A program made the position numbers and the translations under genes. The notes beneath the pieces are model-generated. The model made no database searches. It was not told the origin of the DNA and saw only the letters and a list, made by a program, of their open reading frames with translations. Below are positions 1 through 8,098 of a stretch of 64,000 nucleotides of DNA, piece by piece; within the stretch, counting starts at the first letter, position 1; every line of letters starts with the position of its first letter. This DNA comes from Segatella copri (GTDB lineage: Bacteria > Bacteroidota > Bacteroidia > Bacteroidales > Bacteroidaceae), in NCBI RefSeq assembly GCF_002224675.1, contig NZ_NMPZ01000005.1:1-64000 (forward strand), read 5' to 3'.

Positions 1-164
1 GTTCTCACAGCTATCTCGGTATGCAAATAAGCAAGCCACAACTAAATTGCCACGTTACACCCAATCAGTTGCATGGCTGCACTCAGTACACTTACTTTGC
101 ACCCGACAATCGGTCAATGGTGCAAACCGTGACCACTATACTAACAAATAAAACAGCATAAGCT

Positions 165-647
165 ATGGCAAGAACAAAAGATGCAGTCTTGACTCCTGGG
201 CAAAAGGAGCTGATGGAAAAAGAGTATTTGGATTTTGTTAATCCATCTACGTATGGCAACAAAGCCAATCCAAGTAGTTGTAATTCTCTCTATGATGATG
301 TAGAGAACCCAGAGTTGAGAGCAATTGTAGAGAAAGTTGCTGCAACAACTCCCTATAGAGAGGAAACTACAACGAACGAGGCTCAATCGCCACCGAATCC
401 GCTGAAGCGCATCAGTGGCAAGCAGCGCAAGGCGACATTGGAGGAGTATCAGCAGACCTTCCTCCAAGTTCCAAGGATTGACGACCGCAAGCCAGTCTTC
501 GTCAGTTCCGATGTACGAGACCGTCTTGATCGAGTCGTCCGCATCCTTGGAGGGAGGCGCATGAGCGTATCGGGCATCATCGAGAACATCGTGCGCCACC
601 ACCTAAGCCTTTATGAAGAGGACTTCGAGGCTTGGCGCAAATTGTGA
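165..647 (+). CDS. DUF3408-type conjugative/mobilizable element protein
   Basis: This 160-residue protein resembles the DUF3408 proteins encoded just upstream of mobilization genes in Bacteroidales conjugative and mobilizable elements. Residues 1-90 are polar and low in complexity. The C-terminal half (from about residue 95) carries the conserved-looking part, with VSSDVRDRLDRVVRILG followed by a helix-rich stretch ending in SGIIENIVRHHL, which looks like a ribbon-helix-helix DNA-binding fold. No signal peptide or membrane segment is seen. It is co-oriented with the mob genes and separated from them by 185 bases that hold a strong hairpin. The first 164 bases of the window show no gene I can support, and the rest of the element, including any integrase, would lie to the left. 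A role in DNA processing or regulation of transfer is inferred from family and position. Confidence 0.75.
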   Translation: MARTKDAVLTPGQKELMEKEYLDFVNPSTYGNKANPSSCNSLYDDVENPELRAIVEKVAATTPYREETTTNEAQSPPNPLKRISGKQRKATLEEYQQTFLQVPRIDDRKPVFVSSDVRDRLDRVVRILGGRRMSVSGIIENIVRHHLSLYEEDFEAWRKL

Positions 648-717
648 GAATTTAAGGTCTGCGACCTTGGGCGTGGATAGCTGAAAGGCTGTAGTTCCAA
701 CTAACGTGTTCTGAGAG

Positions 718-759
718 GGAGCGAGGTTATGTTTTGGGAACCCCAAAACACCTCGCTCC
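718..759. other. Interrupted inverted repeat, candidate oriT structure
   Basis: Arms GGAGCGAGG (718-726) and CCTCGCTCC (751-759) pair perfectly, and inside them GTTTTGGG (731-738) pairs with CCCAAAAC (742-749) around a three-base loop. The structure lies in the 185-base gap between the DUF3408 gene and the mobC-like gene, where Bacteroidales mobilization regions commonly keep oriT. The lack of a following T-run argues against a simple terminator. The nick site cannot be placed from sequence alone. Confidence 0.5.
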
Positions 760-832
760 ACCATGAGGGCGAAGGAATTTTGCTCCCAACGGTCGCAGAA
801 AGTGAGTGTACCAACTGTAAACAGTATATCGA

Positions 833-1246
833 ATGACAAACATACAGGAACAGAATAGGAAAAAGGGCGGAAGACCGCCTACGGGCAGGGTTCGCAAGCT
901 GTCGAAGTCTATCACGGTGAAGTTCTCAAAGCCAAGCTATGAGGCATTGAAACTGAGGGCAAGAAAAGCCAACCGCAAGTTGGCGGAGTACATTCGTGAG
1001 TCCGCCTTGAACGGCGAGGTGGTCAGTGGACACAACACTGAGACGGTTGCCATTGCCAAGAACCTCATCGGTATGGCAAACAATCTCAACCAACTTACCA
1101 AGTTGTCGCATCAGAGAGGTTTCCACGAAACCCATGTGTATGTGGTGGACTTGTTGAGAAGATTGAAAGCAATCCTTGGCGAGTATCGCCAAGCAAATCC
1201 AAAATCGAAGCCATGCAGAATGGGCAGAAAGGAGGATACCACATGA
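833..1246 (+). CDS. MobC-like relaxosome accessory protein
   Basis: This 137-residue basic protein matches the small relaxosome proteins that help a relaxase bind and open oriT. The N-terminus KKGGRPPTGRVRKLSKSIT is rich in Lys/Arg, followed by a ribbon-helix-helix-like stretch (VKFSKPSYEALKLRARKA) and the family-typical segment around residues 75-90 (IAKNLIGMANNLNQL). It is cytoplasmic, with no signal or membrane segment. Its stop overlaps the start of the relaxase gene in an ATGA junction at 1243-1246, so the two are almost certainly translationally coupled. Family assignment is by motif and by position directly before a relaxase. Confidence 0.8.
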   Translation: MTNIQEQNRKKGGRPPTGRVRKLSKSITVKFSKPSYEALKLRARKANRKLAEYIRESALNGEVVSGHNTETVAIAKNLIGMANNLNQLTKLSHQRGFHETHVYVVDLLRRLKAILGEYRQANPKSKPCRMGRKEDTT

Positions 1247-2193
1247 TAGGCAAGCTAAAGAAGGGCAGCTCATTTGGTGGTTGCGTCCGCTACGTGACAG
1301 GCAAGGACGAGGCGAAAATCCTTGCATCCGATGGAGTGTTACTCGGCACGAATGCCGAGATAGTACAAAGTTTTGAGCTGCAAAGACAGCTAAATCCAAG
1401 GATTAAGAAGCCTGTGGGGCACATAGCTTTGAGTTTCAAGCCCGAGGACAAGCCACGTTTGACGGATGAATTCATGGCTAAGATAGCCCTTGAATACATG
1501 CAGATGATGGGCATCACTGATACCCAATTCATCATCGTAAGGCATCACAACACGGACAATCCACATTGCCATATTGTGTATAACCGCATCAATAACGAGG
1601 GCAAACTCATATCAGACAGGAATGATTACAGGCGTAATGAGCAGGTGACCAAGGCTCTAAAATCCAAGTATGGACTGACCTATGGAACGGACAAGAGTAA
1701 GACTAATACACGCAAGTTACGCAATGCCGAGCGAGCCAAATATGAGATTCATAATGCAATTAAGAGTGTATTGCGAACGGCAGGTAGTTGGCAGAAGTTC
1801 AAGAATGAACTTGCAAAGCGAGGTGTTCTCTTGGAGTTTGTCTATAAGGACAAGGAGCGAACCAAGGTTCAAGGCATCCGTTTCTGCAAGGATGGATATA
1901 GCTTCAAGGGTACGCAGATTAGCCGAGAATACAGCTTTGTCAAGTTGGATGCAAGACTTGGCACAGAGTATAATCGTGTATCGCCAAGAGCCGAATCTAT
2001 GCAGGGAGGACAACCAAGTTGTCACCAAGTAGAACAGACTCAACCAACGGCAGAACATACCCAAGACCCTTGGAGTGGTATTTCTTCCATCGGCTTGTTC
2101 GCTCCGTCTAATGCCCAAACTTATGAGCCATTCCCAGAGGATGAATCCGCCAAGAAGAAAAAGAGAAAACGCAGAAAGGGCTTCAGCCTTTGA
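1243..2193 (+). CDS. MobA/MobB-type HUH relaxase
   Basis: This 316-residue relaxase should nick oriT and carry the transferred strand. The metal-binding HUH motif is visible as HNTDNPHCHIVYNR, about residues 100-113, and the N-terminal KKGSSFGGCVRYVTG is typical of Bacteroidales MobB relaxases. I chose the ATG at 1243 over an in-frame ATG at 1213 because AGGAGG (1230-1235) precedes it at good spacing and because it overlaps the mobC-like stop. The C-terminus is low-complexity and ends in a Lys/Arg tail (KKKKRKRRKG). The last codon overlaps the next gene. No type IV coupling protein follows, which suggests a mobilizable rather than self-transmissible element, although the rest of the element is outside the window. 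Confidence 0.9.
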   Translation: MIGKLKKGSSFGGCVRYVTGKDEAKILASDGVLLGTNAEIVQSFELQRQLNPRIKKPVGHIALSFKPEDKPRLTDEFMAKIALEYMQMMGITDTQFIIVRHHNTDNPHCHIVYNRINNEGKLISDRNDYRRNEQVTKALKSKYGLTYGTDKSKTNTRKLRNAERAKYEIHNAIKSVLRTAGSWQKFKNELAKRGVLLEFVYKDKERTKVQGIRFCKDGYSFKGTQISREYSFVKLDARLGTEYNRVSPRAESMQGGQPSCHQVEQTQPTAEHTQDPWSGISSIGLFAPSNAQTYEPFPEDESAKKKKRKRRKGFSL

Positions 2194-2975
2194 TGCAAGT
2201 TACAAGCTTAAAATTAGAATCGAACATGAAAGAAGAACTATTGGAAGCCATCTATGGCACAGTTGAGAGATTGGAGCAGAAAGTCGATGAACTTTCTGCC
2301 TCCACAAAGAACGCAGGAGCGGAAACCGTTCCTGCAAGTAATGACATAACCAAGTTGGATAAGTCAATCAATGCGATGTTTATCAAAGAAGAGGAAGTCA
2401 GAGGTAAAATATCCAAATTAAGAGATGCCATTGTTGTTTTTGTTGACCTTATCAAGGCTGAACTCGGCAAAAATGAGCAGCGAAGCAAGCTCTTGGTTGA
2501 TGCTGTCAAGCAGATGAGACAAGGGAATGATGTTTTCTCAAAGGCATTGCAAGATAAACTTGAAGTGATGAACAAATCACCTCAAAAGAAGGTTGTAACC
2601 CATCGCTTCGAGCCAACCTCAAAAAATGTTCTTCTTTTCATTGGTGGCTTGGTCTTATCTCTTGTTATCTCCATCTGGGGCAACCTCACCCAATGGCGAA
2701 CGCACCAAGATTGGGAGGAGGCTGACTTGAAATATAGGGCATTGAAGATGGTGCTTCCATCTGACGACCCGAACATTCGCTACATCGAAAAACATTTTTC
2801 TGTTTGCCGAGATGAGAAAGTTATAGATGATGTAAGAAATCGTGTTGCTGCCTACGAGGATTCTATTCGCCATCATCATGAAATGGTTGAAATGGCTACT
2901 TATAAAGATAGTATAGCCAATAAGCTTTTGCAAGAATCAAATCGCATAAAACGTGCTATGAAAAGCTCAAAATAA
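2193..2975 (+). CDS. Coiled-coil protein with one membrane segment, downstream of relaxase
   Basis: I do not recognise a named family. The 260-residue product has an N-terminal coiled-coil-like region (about residues 10-120, rich in Glu/Lys/Leu heptads). A single hydrophobic segment, VLLFIGGLVLSLVISIWGNL, lies near residues 150-170, and a charged C-terminal helix follows. It starts with an ATG overlapping the relaxase stop (TGATG at 2191-2195). An alternative ATG at 2226 would remove 11 residues. Similar membrane-anchored coiled-coil proteins often follow relaxase genes in Bacteroidales mobilizable elements, so a role in anchoring the relaxosome is possible but unproven. Confidence 0.7.
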   Translation: MQVTSLKLESNMKEELLEAIYGTVERLEQKVDELSASTKNAGAETVPASNDITKLDKSINAMFIKEEEVRGKISKLRDAIVVFVDLIKAELGKNEQRSKLLVDAVKQMRQGNDVFSKALQDKLEVMNKSPQKKVVTHRFEPTSKNVLLFIGGLVLSLVISIWGNLTQWRTHQDWEEADLKYRALKMVLPSDDPNIRYIEKHFSVCRDEKVIDDVRNRVAAYEDSIRHHHEMVEMATYKDSIANKLLQESNRIKRAMKSSK

Positions 2976-2998
2976 AGTTTTTGGAAACTAACTAAACT

Positions 2999-3039
2999 AA
3001 ATGAGAGGGAAATAAACTTAATACATTCCCCTCTCATTT
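2999..3039. terminator. Bidirectional terminator-like hairpin
   Basis: AAATGAGAGGGA (2999-3010) pairs with a near-complement ending at 3039 (one extra C). It sits between the convergent ends of the mobilization operon and the NERD/zinc-finger fragment, with A/T tracts on both sides. Confidence 0.6.
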
Positions 3040-3501
3040 ATTTAGTGTAAACTTGCATTTAGGATAGTTTGAACACCCATAAAAAGAGCCATATCTTCCT
3101 TTGCATAAAACTAACTGACCACCACATTGCGGGCAAACGCCTTGCCTTATTAAACTCTTTGCTCTATATTGCCTGTCGTGAACATTATGTTCGTGCTGTC
3201 TTATTTCTTCCTTGTCAGCTATTGTGTAATATCGTTGAATAGTATTGATAATTCTATCTACTTGTGTAGCATTTAGAATAATGTCATGATATTGGGATAT
3301 TGCCCAATTTAAATTACATCTGTTTACAACTATATGGTTACTGATATGAACTTTCAACTCTGCTGAATTATTGAAAACAACAATCGGAATTAACGGAATT
3401 GAGGTTACTGGGGTAAGGGGATTTTGTGTCTGCGACATTTCTGTTGTGCAAGAAATATGTACAATAAAATGAATTTTGACGCTTTGCAAGCAAAATCCCA
3501 C
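3034..3501 (-). pseudogene. 5'-truncated NERD / topoisomerase-type zinc-finger protein
   Basis: The open frame has 155 codons but only its last ~125 look native. The C-terminus is a four-cysteine topoisomerase-type zinc finger, CPQCGGQLVLCKGRYGSFYG followed by CSNYPKC. Before it lies a stretch beginning IPIVVFNNSAELKV that resembles the end of a NERD (nuclease-related) domain. Full NERD/zinc-finger proteins are about twice as long, so the front of the nuclease domain is missing. The first ~31 codons are read out of the 121-bp direct repeat (3410-3530), so the junction at about 3409 is where foreign DNA replaced the gene's 5' part. An internal ATG at 3438 could also start translation. Probably non-functional, although the zinc finger is intact. 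Confidence 0.65.
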
Positions 3502-3530
3502 TAAACCCTATAGGTTGCGGATTTGAGGAT
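3410..3530 (+). repeat. 121-bp direct repeat, left copy
   Basis: This block recurs at 6295-6415 with only five differences that I count by eye (about 96% identity), in the same orientation. The pair brackets the MATE/AraC module. The right copy directly follows an IS1380-type transposase relic, so the block is best read as the downstream end of an IS1380-family element. The alternative, an integration site, is less favoured because no integrase is seen. Confidence 0.8.
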
Positions 3531-3545
3531 CATATCTTTTATGGT

Positions 3546-4904
3546 TCAACATTGCAGATTCTCTGTTGTGAGATGTGATTTATGACCTATCTCCTTATGA
3601 ATTCGGACAGCAAAGAACAGTGTCATTAAAGTTGCAAAGACGTCGGCAATAGGCTGTGCATAAAGCACTCCATTTAGTTCCCAATACGATGGAAGCAGCA
3701 ATATTATAGGGATAAAAAACAAACCTTGCCGTCCGATGTTTAGCAGAAGACTTTGCCTTGCTCTTCCGATTGCCATATATAGTGTGGAATACACAAATTG
3801 GAATCCGAAAGTGAAGAACATAATCGTATTGGCTCTAAGCGCAATTCTTGCTATTTCCTGCATTGTTTCGTCTTTACCGAAACAACTGATGATAGGAGAG
3901 GTAAAAATGACTATAAGAATACTCCAGAGCACACAAAACGAGGTTGAGAGTATCAGAGAACAGCACACCGCTTCCCTTAATCTTTGAAAATTGCCTGCCC
4001 CGTAGTTATAGCCTGCCATAGGTTGGAGTCCTTTTACAAATCCGAAGACCACGTTTGTTCCCAATGTGACGATTTTCAGGACGATACCCACAGCCGCAAC
4101 AGCCTCTGCCCCATATTTCACAGCGGCTTTCTGCAACAAACAGATGGAAAGGGTCTGGAGTAGTTGCAAAAAGAGCATAGAGATACCAATCTTAATGATG
4201 TCTGCGTATATTCTTATCGTGGGAGCGAACAAGGCAAGAGATACTTTTACCTCTGCTTTCGTAAGGAAACGGATGTAAATAGCTGTCGTGATGATTCTTG
4301 AAAGAATAGTTGCCCATGCAGCACCTTCCACACCCCAATTGAAAGTGTATATAAACAAGGGGTCTAATGCAACATTAACGATAGAGCCGATGATCATTGC
4401 CGACGCAGATGTCTTCGACGCACCTTGTGAAACAATGATATTGGACATGGACACATTCAATGTCCCTATGACACAACTGATGATAAAAAGCCTGCCGTAG
4501 GATTCTGCCAAACTTATCATCTCCTCGTTTGCTCCCATGAAAAGTAGGATGTCCGGCAGGAACGCATTGCACACAAGGGCAATGAGAGCTGCCAACATCA
4601 CAGAGGTTATCACTGAGACGGAAGCAACCTGACTTGCCTTGACAACCTGTTTCGCTCCCAACAGACGGGATATATACACTCCGCCTCCGACACCGAACAT
4701 CAGTCCTATCCCAAGAAATAACAACGATATAGGGAAAACAACCGATACAGCGGCGACAGGAAGAGTTCCAAGACGTGCAACCCAAAAAGTATCTACCACA
4801 TTGTATATTGCCATAATCAGCATTGCGATGACAATAGGTATCCCCAACTTTGTCAGGGCTTTCATCATACTTCCTTCTCGCAAAATATTAACAGCGTTGT
4901 TCAT
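3546..4904 (-). CDS. MATE family multidrug efflux transporter
   Basis: This 452-residue inner-membrane protein has the length and about twelve hydrophobic segments of the MATE family, which exports drugs or other organic compounds using Na+ or H+ gradients. The N-terminal half begins with LTKLGIPIVIAMLIMAIYNV and has the family's VDTFWVARLG stretch. The second half repeats the pattern around PMAGYNYGAGNFQRLREA, a signature typical of MATE proteins. It is co-oriented with the AraC gene 95 bases upstream, whose product may control it. The module is boxed in by 121-bp repeats and looks horizontally acquired. The substrate cannot be predicted. Confidence 0.9.
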   Translation of the reverse strand: MNNAVNILREGSMMKALTKLGIPIVIAMLIMAIYNVVDTFWVARLGTLPVAAVSVVFPISLLFLGIGLMFGVGGGVYISRLLGAKQVVKASQVASVSVITSVMLAALIALVCNAFLPDILLFMGANEEMISLAESYGRLFIISCVIGTLNVSMSNIIVSQGASKTSASAMIIGSIVNVALDPLFIYTFNWGVEGAAWATILSRIITTAIYIRFLTKAEVKVSLALFAPTIRIYADIIKIGISMLFLQLLQTLSICLLQKAAVKYGAEAVAAVGIVLKIVTLGTNVVFGFVKGLQPMAGYNYGAGNFQRLREAVCCSLILSTSFCVLWSILIVIFTSPIISCFGKDETMQEIARIALRANTIMFFTFGFQFVYSTLYMAIGRARQSLLLNIGRQGLFFIPIILLLPSYWELNGVLYAQPIADVFATLMTLFFAVRIHKEIGHKSHLTTENLQC

Positions 4905-4999
4905 TCTTATAATCCTTTCTTTTTAAGTGAATAAATTTCGCTGCAAAGGTACGGTGAAATACAAGCTTTCACAATAGACGGACAACGGTAATGATAGCA

Positions 5000-5848
5000 C
5001 TATTCGTGGTAAGTCCTTCTGAAGAGCGTGGGAGAAACGCCTGCAACCTTGGTAAACAGCCGTGTGAAGTAGGAGTAATCGTTAAAGCCTAAACTATGTG
5101 CAATCTCTTTGATGGAATCTGTAGTATAGACCAATTGACGTTTAGCCAACAAAATAATCTCGTTTTGGATATGGTGGCTCACACTTGTCCCCAGAACAGA
5201 ATTTACAGCTTCATTCAGGTAGGCAACGGTAATGTTCAGCCGCCCGGCATAGAATGATGGCGAACGTTTGCTTCGGATATTGCTTTCCAACAAATCCCGA
5301 AATTCCCATACTATTTCCTTGTGTCTGGTCACTGTCCCCTGCAATTTGGATTGAGCTATCGTTGCATTTACAATGTTCTCCACGACTAACCCTACAATGA
5401 CGGTGGTCAGTCGCTGAACGACTGCTTTGGCAGATGGATTTTCCATGCCACTCAGTTTGCTGTCAAGAAGTGATAATAATAGTTTCTGTTCCGATATGTC
5501 GGATAGTTGTATTTGAGGGCGACCGTATCTCTCAAGCGTTCGTTTTTCCTCCTTATCCACCAATACCGAGTCGACAACCAGAAATTTTGCAGAAAGATTG
5601 GAAGCGTCGATGATACGATGCACCTGCCCGGGTAGAATGATAGCCAGACTTCCTTTCCCGAAAGTGTATTCCTCGAAATCAATATTCAAACAGCATTGCC
5701 CACCCTCTATGAAGCCAAAGAAATAATAATCGTCGGTATGAGAAAAGGCGTATCTTTCTGAAGATGCCGATGTCCGAGAGATGACGGTCTTCAGATAGAC
5801 TCCGAAATCTGAGAGTTGTGAACTTCTATGGATGGGTAACCGAGACAT
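5000..5848 (-). CDS. AraC family transcriptional regulator
   Basis: This 282-residue regulator has an N-terminal cupin-like sensing region (about residues 1-140, with GKGSLAIILPGQVHRI) and a C-terminal double helix-turn-helix of the AraC type ending in ANSLGF-like DSIKEIAHSLGFNDYSYFTR and VSPTLFRRTYHE. The frame is open to 5941, but I chose the ATG at 5848. The extra 31 codons run through a perfect hairpin (5893-5917) and sequence that appears to belong to the IS1380-type remnant. It lies 95 bases upstream of the MATE gene on the same strand and probably regulates it. Its promoter would have to lie inside the IS remnant. Confidence 0.85.
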   Translation of the reverse strand: MSRLPIHRSSQLSDFGVYLKTVISRTSASSERYAFSHTDDYYFFGFIEGGQCCLNIDFEEYTFGKGSLAIILPGQVHRIIDASNLSAKFLVVDSVLVDKEEKRTLERYGRPQIQLSDISEQKLLLSLLDSKLSGMENPSAKAVVQRLTTVIVGLVVENIVNATIAQSKLQGTVTRHKEIVWEFRDLLESNIRSKRSPSFYAGRLNITVAYLNEAVNSVLGTSVSHHIQNEIILLAKRQLVYTTDSIKEIAHSLGFNDYSYFTRLFTKVAGVSPTLFRRTYHE

Positions 5849-5892
5849 ATACCTTAATTCCGCAACACTATAAATTTTAACTTTTATAATCC

Positions 5893-5917
5893 CCTGAGCA
5901 ACAAAAAGTTGCTCAGG
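5893..5917. promoter_or_regulatory. Perfect hairpin upstream of transposase relic and AraC gene
   Basis: CCTGAGCAAC (5893-5902) and GTTGCTCAGG (5908-5917) form a ten-base-pair stem with an AAAAA loop. It is in the 138-base gap between the divergent AraC gene and transposase relic. I infer it is part of the IS1380-type 5' leader, perhaps limiting read-through into the transposase. Confidence 0.55.
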
Positions 5918-5986
5918 ATTTTGCCATGTCAGAAATTTCACTTATCTTAGTGTTGCAAAATAAAAACAAACAAAATTCTGAATGAC

Positions 5987-6230
5987 ATGGCAAAAGTACA
6001 AATAAAATCCGAGAAACTCACTCCTTTTGGGGAATTTTTTCTATTATGGAGCAATTTGATGCTCTTTTAGCTCAAACCATAGATTCCACCTTGGGATTGA
6101 GATGCACTATGTTTGGTTATCAATATAGCGAGATTCTACGCTCTCTTTTCCAGCAAAATGGATTAAGACGTCACGTAGGCATGTATTGAACATTTACTCA
6201 GACAACTATGCTTATGCCAACCTGTTCTAG
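5987..6230 (+). pseudogene. Internally deleted IS1380-family transposase relic
   Basis: The N-terminus MAKVQIKSEKLTPFG, then (after a one-base frameshift) IMEQFDALLAQTIDSTLG and a GYQYSEILRSL segment, matches the start of Bacteroidales IS1380 transposases. In the family the first part should read PFGGIF, so one G has been lost near 6030. After about 58 residues the sequence jumps, in another frame, to AKWIKTSRRHVLNIYSDNYA and a stop at 6228, which resembles the extreme C-terminus of the same protein. More than 300 central residues, including the catalytic core, are missing. The element cannot move itself, but its ends could still be acted on by a full-length relative. Confidence 0.75.
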
Positions 6231-6294
6231 ACAGACTTTGGTTAAAGGCCATGCTTTTCTGATTAAACCAGCGTATTACCTCAAGTCGCTTTAT

Positions 6295-6415
6295 GGGGTA
6301 AGGGAATTTTGTGTCTGCGACATTTCTGTTGTGTAAGAAATATGTACAATAAAATGAATTTTGTCGTTTTGCAAGCAAAATCCCACTAAAACCTATAGGT
6401 TGCGGATTTGAGGAT
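6295..6415 (+). repeat. 121-bp direct repeat, right copy
   Basis: This is the second copy of the block at 3410-3530. It begins 64 bases after the transposase relic stop, ends at 6415 and contains the perfect 12-base palindrome AACCTATAGGTT (6390-6401), which the left copy has lost by one change. The lipoprotein gene at 6425 follows within ten bases. It is most likely the right end of the IS1380-type element. Confidence 0.8.
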
Positions 6416-6424
6416 GAAGAAAAC

Positions 6425-7213
6425 TTAAAAATGCTTAGCAGCTGCCCAAACTAACTCCACCTTTGTTACCTGCGGATAAGCTTCCTTATATTTATCTGTC
6501 AAATCCCAGAAGAAAAGCGAGCCTTCTTTTGGTTTCAAATAGAAATTCTCCAATGTTCCGCCTTTACCATCTCCAACCTCGAAATAAAGTATACTGTGAT
6601 CTTCATTATACGTAGTAGTATAATACCCATCCACCAACACCTTTCCACCAGCAAGAAACTGGATTCGGGATACTGTAAATACATCACCACGGCTCTTGAA
6701 TTTAACAGCTTCATAAGGCTTACTTGCTATCGCATCCGATGCTATCACCAAAGAATCTTCCTTGGAAACACCCTCCACCTTACAATATTTTTGATAACCA
6801 CTAAATACTTGTGTAGTCTCCCATAACGTCTCAACATCCTTGACTTCCACGGCAAGTTTTGCCTCATTACCATCTTCATCAGTCACTGTAACAATAGCCT
6901 TTCCCACAGCGATAGCAGACAAGCTAATACGCTCATCCTTACCATACTGCCCCGTCTCATGGATGCAAGTTACAGTGACTACTTTCTCATCAGAAGACTG
7001 TGCCGAAATCTTGCCCTTGGCTCCTTGCACATTCACGCAGGCACCCTGGGTGGTATATATGACAAGGCTATTGCCCTTGATACCCACTTGTTTGCCTGTG
7101 TTAATATCACCAATGATTTCATCCTGTGTGAGTTGAATACCATCATCATCGCTACACCCTACCATCAAGAGAGCGACGAAAGCCATTGCCAAAAAGTAAA
7201 TCTTTGCTTTCAT
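6425..7213 (-). CDS. Surface lipoprotein with Ig-like (Big) domain
   Basis: This 262-residue protein starts with a lipoprotein signal peptide (lipobox LMVGC, Cys about residue 20) directly followed by SDDDG. That is the acidic export signal known to send Bacteroidota lipoproteins to the cell surface. Residues about 45-125 look like a bacterial Ig-like domain (AVGKAIVTVTDEDGNEAKL), and the rest is unrecognised beta-rich sequence. There is no catalytic motif, and no operon partner is evident. It is transcribed toward the IS1380-type remnant, with its stop ten bases from the 121-bp repeat. The exact function is unknown. Confidence 0.75.
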   Translation of the reverse strand: MKAKIYFLAMAFVALLMVGCSDDDGIQLTQDEIIGDINTGKQVGIKGNSLVIYTTQGACVNVQGAKGKISAQSSDEKVVTVTCIHETGQYGKDERISLSAIAVGKAIVTVTDEDGNEAKLAVEVKDVETLWETTQVFSGYQKYCKVEGVSKEDSLVIASDAIASKPYEAVKFKSRGDVFTVSRIQFLAGGKVLVDGYYTTTYNEDHSILYFEVGDGKGGTLENFYLKPKEGSLFFWDLTDKYKEAYPQVTKVELVWAAAKHF

Positions 7214-7368
7214 AAACTGTTGTTTTTATGAGTTATACATGATAGGCGCTTTGCCCATCCTCTATTTATGAAACATTATTCTCCCCCCATTATTGCATTC
7301 TTCTTCCTATTATCTTTCTTTATTTAACACACTTTTACGCAAAAATATAAGAAACGCCTGTTTTGTTT

Positions 7369-7878
7369 CTATACTATCGGCAGACTTATTCCGTTGATCT
7401 TCTGATAAATATCTAAGGCATAGATATCCGTCATGTCGCTGATGTAATCCAATACTGCCATGATTCGCTCTTCCAGACTTTCGTTCTCGATATCGTACTG
7501 GTTGCTTACCCGGCGCAGAAGCTGCTTGGAGTAGAAACGGGACGGGTTGACGGCGGCATCGATGAATACCTCCATCAGCGTAGCCATGATCTTGTAACCC
7601 GAAAGCTCGATGTTGAGAACGGGCTTGCTGGCATAAATCTTCTTTCTCGAAACCTGGGTGCAGGTGATGTAGGCATTGCGCTCGTGCTCCGAGATGTGGT
7701 CGATGAGGGCTCCCTCGAAGGTGCCGGCAAGAATCTCTTCCTCGTGGTCGAGGAATGCCTTTACGCATTCGTTCTCCAGTTTGCCTATTACGCAGGCTCT
7801 CTCTTCTATCACCAGCCCTCTGTTCTGGAGCAAGGCAACCTGTTCATCTACGTTTATCGGTTGTTTGTCGTAATCCAT
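7369..7878 (-). pseudogene. Chimeric relic: AbiF/Abi_2 5' end fused to dGTPase 3' end
   Basis: The 169-codon frame has two origins. The first ~28 residues, MDYDKQPINVDEQVALLQNR and a few more, match the start of Abi_2 (AbiD/AbiF-type) abortive-infection proteins. From about 7795 onward the sequence instead matches the C-terminal ~140 residues of Bacteroidota dGTP triphosphohydrolase: KPVLNIELSGYKI, YSKQLLRRVSNQYDI, LEERIMAVLDYISDMTDIYA, and the terminal NGISLPIV. The dGTPase HD metal site, near the N-terminus of the full protein, is absent, and so is the HEPN-like body of Abi_2. I chose the ATG at 7878 because AAAGGG precedes it and the Abi-like leader lies directly upstream. Longer starts run through that leader. 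Enzyme activity is unlikely. Confidence 0.7.
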
Positions 7879-7990
7879 ATACCCTTTATAAAAAGCGAAG
7901 TCCCACCGTGGTACGCATCGTTGAGAGGCGTGGTGGGATTTGTTGCTGCAAACAATACTCTTTTTTATTGGAAACTCCAAATATTTTCTT
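7879..7990 (-). ncRNA. abiF-RNA-like structured leader
   Basis: Read on the minus strand, this stretch holds a small hairpin TTGGA-GTT-TCCAA and a larger one. In the larger, TCCCACC pairs with GGTGGGA, and ACGC pairs with GCGT within it. A T-rich run follows about 20 bases before the ATG at 7878. Structured RNAs, the abiF RNA motif, are known upstream of abiF genes. Position, terminator-like end and the AbiF-type start codon region fit that pattern. I could not compare it with the family model, so the identity is inferred. Confidence 0.45.
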
Positions 7991-8084
7991 CAAAATCTGC
8001 TTGTCAAATATGGATTTTAACGTAAAAAGTTCTAATTTCCAAGTTTTTCTCCTTGTAAGCTATGCGAGATTTAGAAAAATATCG

Positions 8085-8092
8085 TATCTTTG
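8085..8092 (+). promoter_or_regulatory. -7 box of the cloverleaf RNA candidate
   Basis: TATCTTTG fits the Bacteroidota TAnnTTTG box. Transcription would start near 8099, two bases before the first base of the folded element. A clear -33 box is not seen. Confidence 0.55.
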
Positions 8093-8098
8093 TCCCCG

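Noticed and set aside
2193..2975. Naming the gene after the relaxase as a coupling protein
   Set aside because: It has no P-loop and is far too small for a type IV coupling ATPase.
3410..6415. attL/attR of an integrated element
   Set aside because: No integrase is present between or beside the copies, and the right copy directly follows an IS1380 relic. An IS end explains it better, although it is not excluded.
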